Origin: Lachnospiraceae bacterium
Lineage (GTDB): Bacteria; Bacillota; Clostridia; Lachnospirales; Lachnospiraceae
Assembly: GCA_017509985.1 (NCBI GenBank)
Contig: JAFWOE010000053.1
Location: forward strand, 36,097-100,096
Direction: 5' to 3'
DNA: 64,000 nucleotides
Shown piece by piece: positions 32,623 through 48,488 of this stretch (the first letter of the stretch is position 1; every line of letters begins with the position of its first letter). The notes below the pieces were generated by a model, which saw nothing but the letters and a program-made list of their open reading frames with translations, was not told the DNA's origin and ran no database searches. The translations under genes were made by a program, and so were the position numbers.

Positions 32623-35600
32623 TCACAGCGCCAGATAACGCACCATCGAATCGATCACTGTCTGCAGTTCATAAAGAAGACCCTTGCGCCGGTCCGTGAC
32701 CGCTCCCGGCGTATACAGGAAATAAGGAATTCCCCTCACGATAATTCTCAGACGGCCTTTCTGTTCTTCCAGAAGGTCCGGAATATTTTCCGAAGCCAGA
32801 TGTGCTTTTTCGCTGATCTCAATCCGGATCTTTTCCCCGTCATGACGGATCTCCGTAATAAAGATCCTTCTGGCAGCTGCCTTAAGCACGGCGATCGCAA
32901 GCAGGTTCAATACAGCCCTCGGAGGATCGCCGAAACGGTCCGTCAGTTCGTCCTGCATATTTTCCTCTTCCTGCCTGCAGGATATAGCGGCAATGCGTTT
33001 GTAGATCTCCAGCCGGGAGGTCTCTTCTGAAATGTAAGAGGAAGGAATGAAGGCATCTACATTCAGATCGATCAGGGTCTCGTATTCCGGGGCCTCCTCG
33101 ATCCCTTTCGCCTGATTCACGGCTTCTTTCAGCATCTTGCAATAGAGGTCATAGCCGACCGCTTCCATATGCCCGGACTGCTCCGCCCCCAAAAGATTAC
33201 CGGCGCCGCGGATCTCCAGATCCCGCATGGCGATCTTCAGACCGCTGCCAAGTTCCGAAAATTCTGAGATTGCATGCAGTCTTTTCTGAGCATCCTCTTT
33301 CAGGACTTTGTCTTTCCTGTACATCAGAAAGGCATACGCTGTCCGATTTGTCCGTCCGATCCTTCCCCGGAGCTGATAAAGCTGCGACAGCCCCATTCTG
33401 TCTGCATCCCGGACGATCATGGTGTTGACATTAGGGATATCCATTCCGGTCTCAATAATCGTCGTAGAGACGAGTACGTCGATCTCTCCGTTGATGAAGC
33501 TGTACATAACGGATTCCAGTTCTCGTTCCTTCATCTGTCCGTGGGCATATTCGATCACGGCTTCCGGGATCATCGCCCGGAGGCGGTTGGTCAGCTCGAT
33601 TATTCCGACAACCCGGTTTGAAACAAAGTAGACCTGCCCGTTACGTGCCAGCTCTCTGGAAATGGCTTCCCGGACCAGTTCCTCGTCATACTCCGAAATG
33701 TAGGTCTGGATCGGCATCCTGTCGAGAGGAGGCTCCCGAAGCAGGCTCATGTCCCTGATCCCGATCAGACTCATATGAAGTGTCCGCGGTATGGGAGTCG
33801 CAGTCAGTGCCAGCACATCGATTTTCGAGCGCAGCTGTTTGATCTTCTCTTTATGGGAAACCCCGAAGCGCTGTTCTTCGTCTATGATCAGCAGTCCGAG
33901 ATCTTTGAACTGTATATTTTTATTCAACACTTTATGTGTACCGATAACAACATCCACCAGACCGCTTTTCAGGTCCTGGATCGTTTTTTTCTGTTCCGCA
34001 GCAGTCCGGAACCGGCAAAGCAGGTCAACACGTACCGGAAAGTTCTTCATTCTCTGCCGGAAGGTAACATAGTGCTGCTGTGCAAGGATCGTCGTCGGGA
34101 CCAGCATAACCACCTGCTTGCTGTCCTGAACGGCTTTGAAGGCCGCACGCAGGGCAACTTCAGTCTTTCCGTATCCGACATCGCCGCAGATCAGCCGGTC
34201 CATGATCTTGCGGCTCTGCATATCGGCCTTTGTCTCTTCGATCGCGGTCAGCTGGTCATCTGTTTCCTCATAGGGGAACATCTCTTCAAATTCCCTCTGC
34301 CAGACCGTGTCTTCGGAATAAACAAAGCCGGATTCGGAAGAGCGGGCCGCATACAGGGCAACCAGCTCTTCGGCCATGTCTTTTACGGCAGCTTTGACGC
34401 GGGCTTTTGTCCTGCCCCATTCCTTTCCTCCGAGCACCTGCAGCTTCAGCTTCCGGTGCTCTTCACCGGAGCCGTATTTCTGCAGGCTTTCCAGCTGGGT
34501 GGCCTGGACATACAGGCAGCTTCCCTTTGCATATTCGATCTTCAGGTAATCTTTGGATACACCGTCCCGGTCGATCTGTTCAATGCCTCTGTAAATTCCG
34601 AGGCCATGCATTTCATGCACGACATAATCCCCCGGTGTCAGTTCCGAAAAGCTGGTAATGCTCTCGCCTTTGTAGGTTTTTGTTACCCTTTTCTTTTTTG
34701 AAGTGCTTCCGAAAATGTCGCTTTCCGTGATCACGACAAACTTTTCGAGAGAATATTCAAATCCCTTCAGCGAGCTTCCGCGCAGAACACATACTTCACC
34801 GCGCATCAGATCCCGGGTATCTTCTTCCGCAAAGAAAGCATTGATCCCTTCCGTCTGAAGATCGTCCGCGATCCGGCGGCCGCGTACTCTGGACGGAGAA
34901 AGAATTATAACGATGTACCCGGCGTTTTTCCATGAATGCAGATCCTTAACCAGCATCAGGAACTGGTTGTTATAGGAACTGATGGTCTTGACCAGGATGG
35001 GGTACGTTGCCTGTATCTTCAGAAAGGAAAGCTTCGATTCCAGCAGGGAGAATGCGATGCAGTGTCTCCTGCTCCAGGCAGCCATCAGCTCGGAAGGATC
35101 GATCAGTCTTTCCATATCGCCGGGTTCAATACTCCCTTTTTCCTGCCGGTGCAGCATCGCATCCGTGTATTCTTCGGTTATGATCCGGGCGGTTTCCGAA
35201 ACGGCTGCTGGTTCGTCGAGAAAGATCACGGCATCGTCGTTAAAATAGTCCGTAAACGTTACGTTAAGTTTTGTGCTGAAATCCTCCTGCTTTATGCCGT
35301 GCTCTGCCGACGCGGGAAAGATCGAAATGAACTCAAGGTTTTCAACGGATCTCTGAGTGGAAGGATCATAACTGCGGATCGAATCGATCTCATCCCCCCA
35401 GAGTTCGATCCGGAAGGGATTCTCGCATGTAGGATCGTAAACATCTATGATCCCGCCGCGCACGGCGAACTGTCCGGAAGACTCTGCTGTTCCGCACCGT
35501 TCATATCCGGTTTCGGACAGTCTTTCGGAAAACTCCGTAATATCCAGTTCATCTCCGACAGAGAGTTCAAGGGTATTATCCCGAAGAAGATCGATCGGGG

Positions 35601-35982
35601 GAAGCCTGTCCAGGCATCCCCGTACACAGGTCACTACAGTCAGAGAAGGACGCTCCAGCAGTGCCTTGAAAACCTCCAGTCTCTGTCTTTCGATCAGGTT
35701 GCCGGATGCATCTGCATGATAAAAGATCATGTCCCGGGCCGGATACAGGAGCACATCCGGGTCGTAAAGTTTCATGTCCTCGTAAAACTCCCGGGCTTTC
35801 AGTTCGTTCGGACAGACGACAAGGGCGGATCTTCCCTCCGGCAGTACGCCGGCGGCAAAATTCGCCTTCTGAGATTCCGGCGTTCCGGTAATATGGATCA
35901 CGCCGTTTTTCTTATTCAGTTTTCGAACCAGTTCTTCGTAAAAATCAAGAGAACGAACGCCCTGGCTTAACGCGTGGGTCAT
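32623..35982 (-). CDS. mfd: Transcription-repair coupling factor
   Basis: 1,119-aa SF2 translocase that removes stalled RNA polymerase and recruits UvrA. A UvrB-homology N-terminal region (to about 340) precedes the RNA-polymerase-interaction CarD-like domain (PGDYVVHEMHGLGIYRG, about 458-474). The helicase core shows CGDVGYGKTEVALRAAF, a DEEQ Walker B and TATPIPRTL, and the RGRIGRTNR motif and C-terminal TRCF domain follow. The start overlaps the pth stop by 4 bases (ATGA). No terminator was seen before the riboswitch promoter 55 bases downstream, so some read-through into that region is possible. Confidence 0.97.
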   Translation of the reverse strand: MTHALSQGVRSLDFYEELVRKLNKKNGVIHITGTPESQKANFAAGVLPEGRSALVVCPNELKAREFYEDMKLYDPDVLLYPARDMIFYHADASGNLIERQRLEVFKALLERPSLTVVTCVRGCLDRLPPIDLLRDNTLELSVGDELDITEFSERLSETGYERCGTAESSGQFAVRGGIIDVYDPTCENPFRIELWGDEIDSIRSYDPSTQRSVENLEFISIFPASAEHGIKQEDFSTKLNVTFTDYFNDDAVIFLDEPAAVSETARIITEEYTDAMLHRQEKGSIEPGDMERLIDPSELMAAWSRRHCIAFSLLESKLSFLKIQATYPILVKTISSYNNQFLMLVKDLHSWKNAGYIVIILSPSRVRGRRIADDLQTEGINAFFAEEDTRDLMRGEVCVLRGSSLKGFEYSLEKFVVITESDIFGSTSKKKRVTKTYKGESITSFSELTPGDYVVHEMHGLGIYRGIEQIDRDGVSKDYLKIEYAKGSCLYVQATQLESLQKYGSGEEHRKLKLQVLGGKEWGRTKARVKAAVKDMAEELVALYAARSSESGFVYSEDTVWQREFEEMFPYEETDDQLTAIEETKADMQSRKIMDRLICGDVGYGKTEVALRAAFKAVQDSKQVVMLVPTTILAQQHYVTFRQRMKNFPVRVDLLCRFRTAAEQKKTIQDLKSGLVDVVIGTHKVLNKNIQFKDLGLLIIDEEQRFGVSHKEKIKQLRSKIDVLALTATPIPRTLHMSLIGIRDMSLLREPPLDRMPIQTYISEYDEELVREAISRELARNGQVYFVSNRVVGIIELTNRLRAMIPEAVIEYAHGQMKERELESVMYSFINGEIDVLVSTTIIETGMDIPNVNTMIVRDADRMGLSQLYQLRGRIGRTNRTAYAFLMYRKDKVLKEDAQKRLHAISEFSELGSGLKIAMRDLEIRGAGNLLGAEQSGHMEAVGYDLYCKMLKEAVNQAKGIEEAPEYETLIDLNVDAFIPSSYISEETSRLEIYKRIAAISCRQEEENMQDELTDRFGDPPRAVLNLLAIAVLKAAARRIFITEIRHDGEKIRIEISEKAHLASENIPDLLEEQKGRLRIIVRGIPYFLYTPGAVTDRRKGLLYELQTVIDSMVRYLAL

Positions 35983-36560
35983 GTCTGCTCCGGTTCTTTT
36001 CTGTTGTATCTTTCCATGGCGCGGTCTGTCTGCCCCTGTGTAATCAGTTCGGTGATCGGTACGATCTCCTTGAGGGCCTCATCCACGATCTGCCGTTCTT
36101 TTCTGGAAAAAGGTGCCAGGACAAAATCGGCCAGGTCCCATTTCTCCGGCTTGGGTCCGATCCCGATCCGGATACGGGTGAATTCTTTGGTTCCGAGGCA
36201 TTCGATAATGCTCTTCATACCGTTGTGGCTGCCCGCACTACCCTGTTTGCGGATCCGGATCTTCCCGGTCTCCAGATCCACATCATCATAGATGACCACC
36301 AGATCCGTTTTCGGATCCAGCTTATAATAATCAATATACGCCTTCACCGCCTGCCCGCTGAGGTTCATGTAGGTCAGCGGTTTCATTACCAGGACCTTCT
36401 CGCCGTTTATCACGGTCTTCCCGTAGATCCCTTTCATCGAAATACCCGATTTTGGTATCGAATAGTGGTCGATCAGCTCCTCTGCAGCGCAGAAGCCGCA
36501 GTTATGCCTGGTGTTTTCATATTTTCTTTCCGGATTTCCCAGTCCGACGATTAAATACAT
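35979..36560 (-). CDS. pth: Peptidyl-tRNA hydrolase
   Basis: 193-aa cytoplasmic esterase that releases tRNA from peptidyl-tRNA dropped by ribosomes. It starts MYLIVGLGNPERKYENTRHN, with the catalytic His19 and substrate-binding Asn10; MKPLTYMNLSGQAV and VVIYDDVDL (catalytic Asp) follow, then GSAGSHNGMKSI. The pth-mfd pairing is common in Firmicutes and is coupled here by a 4-base overlap. Confidence 0.96.
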   Translation of the reverse strand: MYLIVGLGNPERKYENTRHNCGFCAAEELIDHYSIPKSGISMKGIYGKTVINGEKVLVMKPLTYMNLSGQAVKAYIDYYKLDPKTDLVVIYDDVDLETGKIRIRKQGSAGSHNGMKSIIECLGTKEFTRIRIGIGPKPEKWDLADFVLAPFSRKERQIVDEALKEIVPITELITQGQTDRAMERYNRKEPEQT

Positions 36561-36578
36561 ACCCTGCTCCTGAAGCTG

Positions 36579-37535
36579 TCAGTTAAAATACACCAGTTCC
36601 TGTTCCGGCGGATCCGAAGGCTCCACTTTTCTTGCGTAAAAGACCGGTCCTTCTCCTCCGTAGATCTTCAGTTCGCGGTATTTGATCTTCGCGGTAACAC
36701 GTACCCAGTCTCCCATCTTCAGAGAAGGGGATTCGGCCCATTTAACGATATACCCGATAAACGCCGTATCCTCGGCACAGCAGGTCATCGCTTTCCTCCC
36801 GGCGACGAAGTAATCGGCATCCGGGTTTTTGCTTTTAAGGATCCTGCCTTTAAAAGTAACGGTTTTTCCTTCATACCGGTCGGGGTTTTCGCCGGCGTCC
36901 ACATAAAATATGCCGTAATCGATATCCTCGATCCGGACAATATCCGCATCCAGGTCATAAGGTACAGAATCTTCAAAGATATCCGTCAGTTCATTATTGT
37001 TGTCCTCAAAGAGGATCTCACAGCCCGGATTGACGACTTTGATGCTGCGCCGGAAATTGGCCAGCGGCAGATCATCCGTACAGCGGTTGAAGGTCACCAT
37101 ATCGGCATTCCGGGCCATCTCAACAAATAGCGATTTCATATTCTGCATATAGATCTGGAACGACGAGGCGTCGACCATGACGATCTCCTGCACGATGCCC
37201 CAGCCTTCGGGCATTTCCATTTCTTCCAGCTTTGCGACGCTCCAGAACGGGTTGTATTCGATAATGACCCGGCTGGGAGTATAGCGCTTATCCAGTTTTT
37301 TCAGCGTTTCTGTGGTAAAGTCCTCTTCATTTTCAATAACAGTCATGACCGTATGATACCGAAGGAGCTCCTTTTCGTCATATTTCTCGATCCCGTCCTC
37401 GCCTACGATCAGCAAAGTCGGCTCCTCGATCTGGAAATAATCCTGCTCGATCGTAAACTTCAGAAAGGTCGTCTTCCCGCCTTCCAGAAACCCTGTGACC
37501 GTATATACCGGCACCATGATCTCGTCTTCATTCAT
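36579..37535 (-). CDS. CobW-like P-loop GTPase fused to a DUF1980/TIGR03943-like C-terminal domain
   Basis: 318 aa. Residues 8-190 look like a COG0523-type GTPase with Walker A GFLEGGKTT (15-23), but the metal-binding CxCC motif is absent and the NKxD base-specificity motif is unclear (TFNRC at 148-152). Residues about 200-318 resemble the C-terminal domain of YcgQ/DUF1980 proteins: GKTVTFKGRI, then MTCCAEDTAFIG with adjacent Cys252-Cys253, then GDWVRVTAKI. DUF1980 proteins usually partner separate permease-like or CobW genes, so a single-chain fusion is notable. A role in metal handling is inferred. It ends 18 bases before pth. Confidence 0.75.
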   Translation of the reverse strand: MNEDEIMVPVYTVTGFLEGGKTTFLKFTIEQDYFQIEEPTLLIVGEDGIEKYDEKELLRYHTVMTVIENEEDFTTETLKKLDKRYTPSRVIIEYNPFWSVAKLEEMEMPEGWGIVQEIVMVDASSFQIYMQNMKSLFVEMARNADMVTFNRCTDDLPLANFRRSIKVVNPGCEILFEDNNNELTDIFEDSVPYDLDADIVRIEDIDYGIFYVDAGENPDRYEGKTVTFKGRILKSKNPDADYFVAGRKAMTCCAEDTAFIGYIVKWAESPSLKMGDWVRVTAKIKYRELKIYGGEGPVFYARKVEPSDPPEQELVYFN

Positions 37536-37599
37536 TGCTTCATGTCTCTCTTTATGTGTATTTATTATTAATTCCAGTTATATTCTGCCTGCCTGCGGA

Positions 37600-38727
37600 T
37601 CACAGATCATTGACCGTTCTGGTATCCAGATTGCTCTGCAGGAATCCCAGATAGGTTACTCCGGGTTCCAGCACATATCCTCTCGAGGCCGCCATATCTT
37701 CGATGCTGACAAACTCATAACCGGCGGACAGCATCTCCGGAATGATCTTCCTTACCGCTTCCACCGAAGTCCGTGTAAGATCATGCATCCGGATAATGCT
37801 TCCGCTTTGAAGATGGCTGTAGATCTCGGAAGCTATGAACTCCACGTTTTCGGACTGCAGGTCTTTGGAATCCGTATCCCACATGATGTTGGCTTTTTCT
37901 ATGGCCGCAACCTGCTCCTTCGTATAGGAGCCTCCCGGGAATCTCGCAAGCAGTGTCTGCTTCTGATTGGTGTACTTGGAGATCAGCTGGTCCGTCTTGG
38001 CAAACTCGCGGAACAGCTCATCTTCTGTCGCATTCCTTAAGATCGTATTGCTGTAGCCGTTGCTCCCGATGCTGTTTCCGAGTGCAGCTGCCCGGCTCAG
38101 GATCTCACCGTAGTATTCTGCGTTGGACCCGGATACGAAAAATGTCGCCTTTACGCCGTTGCTGGACAGGATATCAAGGATCTCGGCTGTAAACTCACTG
38201 GGCCCGCCTTCAAAGGTCAGGCAGATCATTCTGGCCTTATTCTTATCCTGGATGTAGACTCCATCCTGGTCAAAGTAACAGCCGTACTGATAGGAAATCG
38301 CCCTCCAACCGACGGCAGCATAGCCGTCCGCGTCAAAATAATACCGTTTCCCGTCGATCTGCTTCCACCCCGAGTAATAACAGGTATTATCCGTAACCCT
38401 GTACCACAGCCTGTCATCCGATCGTTCAAAGCCGGAGCTTTCAAACGTACCGCGGCTTCTGCGGTCCCGGATGTACATTACGCCGGCTTCGCCCGTACCC
38501 TCTTCATTTCCCGGAAGGGCGATCACGGCAACATCCGTGGAATACGTCTTTTCCTCCGGAGCTTCCTTTTCGATCCTTTCCACGGAAATACTGACCGTTT
38601 CCGGCGAAGGCTGCCTCCGTACCCTGGTATGCCCCGGTGCGATCAGAAGCCAGAGGAGCATAACCAAAGCCACTGCCGCAGCAACTACGGCAATGGTCCT
38701 AAGCGCACGATAGATCTGTTCTTTCAT
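37600..38727 (-). CDS. Polysaccharide-deacetylase (NodB/CE4) homologue with degenerate metal site
   Basis: 375 aa from the chosen ATG; an ATG 42 bases upstream lacks a ribosome site, whereas GGGGGAGG lies ahead of this one. A membrane anchor (about residues 8-29) is followed by a cell-wall-binding-type repeat (GWKQIDGKRYYFDADGY, about 121-137) and a NodB-like domain (about 165-345). The NodB motifs are altered: TFDDGP is TFEGGP (171-176), and the HxxxH pair is Asn (223 and 227). RxPxG and the final RMHD are kept. Loss of the Asp-His-His metal ligands predicts no classical deacetylase activity. A cell-wall-bound scaffold or sensor is more likely. Confidence 0.8.
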   Translation of the reverse strand: MKEQIYRALRTIAVVAAAVALVMLLWLLIAPGHTRVRRQPSPETVSISVERIEKEAPEEKTYSTDVAVIALPGNEEGTGEAGVMYIRDRRSRGTFESSGFERSDDRLWYRVTDNTCYYSGWKQIDGKRYYFDADGYAAVGWRAISYQYGCYFDQDGVYIQDKNKARMICLTFEGGPSEFTAEILDILSSNGVKATFFVSGSNAEYYGEILSRAAALGNSIGSNGYSNTILRNATEDELFREFAKTDQLISKYTNQKQTLLARFPGGSYTKEQVAAIEKANIMWDTDSKDLQSENVEFIASEIYSHLQSGSIIRMHDLTRTSVEAVRKIIPEMLSAGYEFVSIEDMAASRGYVLEPGVTYLGFLQSNLDTRTVNDL

Positions 38728-38827
38728 CCGGATGGTTTGCACCTCCCCCGTAGATCTTCTGCATTTCACAGGATTTCTGCGTCTGCTTCCGGCAGTGGCA
38801 TTGATTAATAGGGTTCAATTATTCTTC

Positions 38828-42577
<3,750 letters not shown>

Positions 42578-42615
42578 TGAAATACCCCTTTCCAGATGAA
42601 AGATCTTGCAGTTGA

Positions 42616-46476
<3,861 letters not shown>

Positions 46477-46696
46477 TGACGCTTTTCACCTCTTGTGGAT
46501 ATTTAGTTTTAAGTTTCCGGCTATCGCGGACCTGCTGGCGAAGCATCTGAACAGATGCCTTTCGATCTTCGTTTCCGACCATTCAGGCTTCGTCAAAATG
46601 TTCTTCTTGCAAAACCTGTAATGTTCTGTTATATATAAAGATGAAATCGGTTTCAGCGCGCAGTTGCACATAGTAATCCACGATAGTGCATCTGCC

Positions 46697-46725
46697 AGTA
46701 TAACATGAAAAAAAGCCACTGTCAA
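46697..46725 (-). promoter_or_regulatory. Strong sigma-A promoter of rpoBC
   Basis: Consensus TTGACA (46720-46725), 17-base spacer, TATACT (46697-46702). It produces a ~210-nt leader containing a 6-bp hairpin (GCATCT/AGATGC, 46543-46558) with no U-run. The 450-base gap between rpoB and the next gene holds this promoter and leader plus the ABC-operon terminator at 46811-46849; nothing else was seen. Confidence 0.9.
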
Positions 46726-46810
46726 TGAATTTTTTTGACAGATCGGCTGTTTTTAATTGGAAAAGTCTCGGAATGATAGGAGGGGCAGCACAGCCCTTTT
46801 TTGTTTTTAC

Positions 46811-46849
46811 AAAAAAGAAAACCGGATCAGAGCGTTCTCCGATCCGGTT
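46811..46849 (-). terminator. Intrinsic terminator of the ribose-type ABC operon
   Basis: 9-bp perfect stem AACCGGATC / GATCCGGTT with a 12-base loop, then TTTCTTTTTT on the minus strand, about 80 bases past the binding-protein stop. Confidence 0.93.
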
Positions 46850-46926
46850 ATTCAATTTTTTGATGCATTCAGTTCATAAGAAGCACTGTGTCTGATGCGC
46901 GAGCCCTCAGAAATCGTGGTTAACGA

Positions 46927-48303
46927 TCAGCTGTTGTTCGCTGCATTCCAGCCGGGTACGTCATAGAAATCAAAGCTTACGTGAGCAGTACCGAACATGC
47001 ATCCCGGATAATAATAATCATCTATATTCTCTTCCGTGATCATTTCTGTCGGGTTGTACTCATTCAGCGTCAGGTTGTTGATATCAAAATCAACCGCTTC
47101 GTCTGTGAACATTGCGTCAAGAGCTGTGAAAATACCGAATGTGTAGAACTCGGGAACGTTAAGAGTAGAACCCATTACCAGGCCGTCCTTGATCATCTCA
47201 CATATCGCTTCGGTACCGTCTGAGCAGCAGATAAGCTTTATATCTTCTCCCGGGACAAGGCTGTGCTGTTCGATCTCGGAGATCGCTCCGCTTGCCATCT
47301 GGTCTACTTCGATAACCAGAAGATCCATATCCGAATGCGCTGTAAGAAGGTCCGAAGTCGCTACCTGCCCCGCAGATGCATCTGTGCCTTCACCCTGGCC
47401 GTATCCGACGAAATTGATCGACCATTCATCCGAAGCGTCATACTTGCCCTTGTCTTTTACTTCTTTCCAGATCCTCAGGCCCTCAATGGTCGCCGCGTAT
47501 CTGTTCTCGAAGGGCGTTCCGTTGATCTCGGCAGCTTTGGCAATCCATCCGGAAACAAATCCGCAGCAGCGGCTGCAGCTGGAAGCATCGGAAAGGAAGG
47601 CGGTGCAGAATCCGACCTTTAAGGGGTTGTCTGCATCGTACATTTTTTCAGCTGCATATTCTCCTGCGTAATATCCCTGTATATTAGCTCCGGCAACAAC
47701 GACGGTAACAACAGGTGTTTCAGGATCACGACCGTCTGAAGGGCCTGCAACGATGACCGGAATGCCGGCGTCAACTGCCGCCTGTATACGGTCGATCTGG
47801 GCATCCAGACGAATCGCGTTAAGGATAATGCAGTCTACGCCCTGTTGGATAAAGGCGTCGATCTGGTTGTTCTGAAGCTCCATGTCAAACTGTGCATTCG
47901 ACTCAAGAAGTGTCCATCCGCGATCCTCAGCTTCTCTTACAAGGGTCTTCTCCCATGAAACAAAAAACTCGGCGCCGAGTGAAGCTCCCGCGAACGCAAG
48001 AGTGACGTCATCTTTCTTCTCGATCTTGTCAAGCGCTTTGTAAACGCCGGAACGGTCTTCCTGGTGAGCCGACTGGATACCGGAAAGGCTGAGGCCGTCG
48101 TCCAGCTTCAGGAGCTCTTCAAGATAGTTGATCTCTCCTTCGGCTTCTGCTGCCGCAGATGATGCTTCAGCAGCCGGTGCCTCTGATTTTGCGGAAGATG
48201 CCGCAGCAGCCGGTGCCTCTGATTTTGCGGAAGATGCCGCAGCAGCCGGTGCTTCAGCTGATGAGCCCGATCCGCCGCAGGCTGCAAGCATCGATGCAAG
48301 CAT
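46927..48303 (-). CDS. Sugar ABC transporter substrate-binding lipoprotein (start codon uncertain)
   Basis: 458 aa from the only in-frame ATG. A periplasmic-binding-protein type I fold (ribose-binding group) follows a lipobox LAAC and an Ala/Ser/Pro/Lys linker. In the coding frame, the codons upstream of the ATG read on as a normal signal peptide (K-I-A-T-V-I-I-T-A-M), but the expected ATG is replaced by TAA. The 5' end may therefore carry a small deletion, a sequencing error in an A-run, or a rare ATA/ATT start. From the ATG, only eight residues would precede the lipobox Cys, with no positive charge. It is the last gene of the ATPase-permease-receptor operon. Confidence 0.8.
   Translation of the reverse strand: MLASMLAACGGSGSSAEAPAAAASSAKSEAPAAAASSAKSEAPAAEASSAAAEAEGEINYLEELLKLDDGLSLSGIQSAHQEDRSGVYKALDKIEKKDDVTLAFAGASLGAEFFVSWEKTLVREAEDRGWTLLESNAQFDMELQNNQIDAFIQQGVDCIILNAIRLDAQIDRIQAAVDAGIPVIVAGPSDGRDPETPVVTVVVAGANIQGYYAGEYAAEKMYDADNPLKVGFCTAFLSDASSCSRCCGFVSGWIAKAAEINGTPFENRYAATIEGLRIWKEVKDKGKYDASDEWSINFVGYGQGEGTDASAGQVATSDLLTAHSDMDLLVIEVDQMASGAISEIEQHSLVPGEDIKLICCSDGTEAICEMIKDGLVMGSTLNVPEFYTFGIFTALDAMFTDEAVDFDINNLTLNEYNPTEMITEENIDDYYYPGCMFGTAHVSFDFYDVPGWNAANNS
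48171..48252 (-). repeat. 36-bp tandem repeat in the lipoprotein linker
   Basis: Two exact 36-bp copies (48171-48206 and 48207-48242) plus a partial third encode a 12-residue Ala/Ser/Lys/Glu/Pro linker unit just after the lipid-modified cysteine. Confidence 0.85.
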
Positions 48304-48449
48304 AGCTGTAATAATGACAGTTGCTATTTTTTATTTTCTTTCTCCTTTCAGATTGATATGTATGTCATGCGTTGGCCGCAAAACATTCTTATTTGCAGAG
48401 GATAATACTGTGTTGAGATTAAAGGCCCCACGGGTTTCTTTACTGAACA

Positions 48450-48480
48450 GCAGCGGACTTCCCGAACAGGGATCCGCTGC
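48450..48480 (-). other. Intercistronic stem-loop between permease and binding-protein genes
   Basis: GCAGCGGA/TCCGCTGC with inner TCCC/GGGA forms a strong 12-bp hairpin with a 2-nt bulge, 9 bases past the permease stop. No U-run follows on the minus strand, so it is more likely an mRNA stability or processing element than a terminator. Confidence 0.6.
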
Positions 48481-48488
48481 GGTACGTG

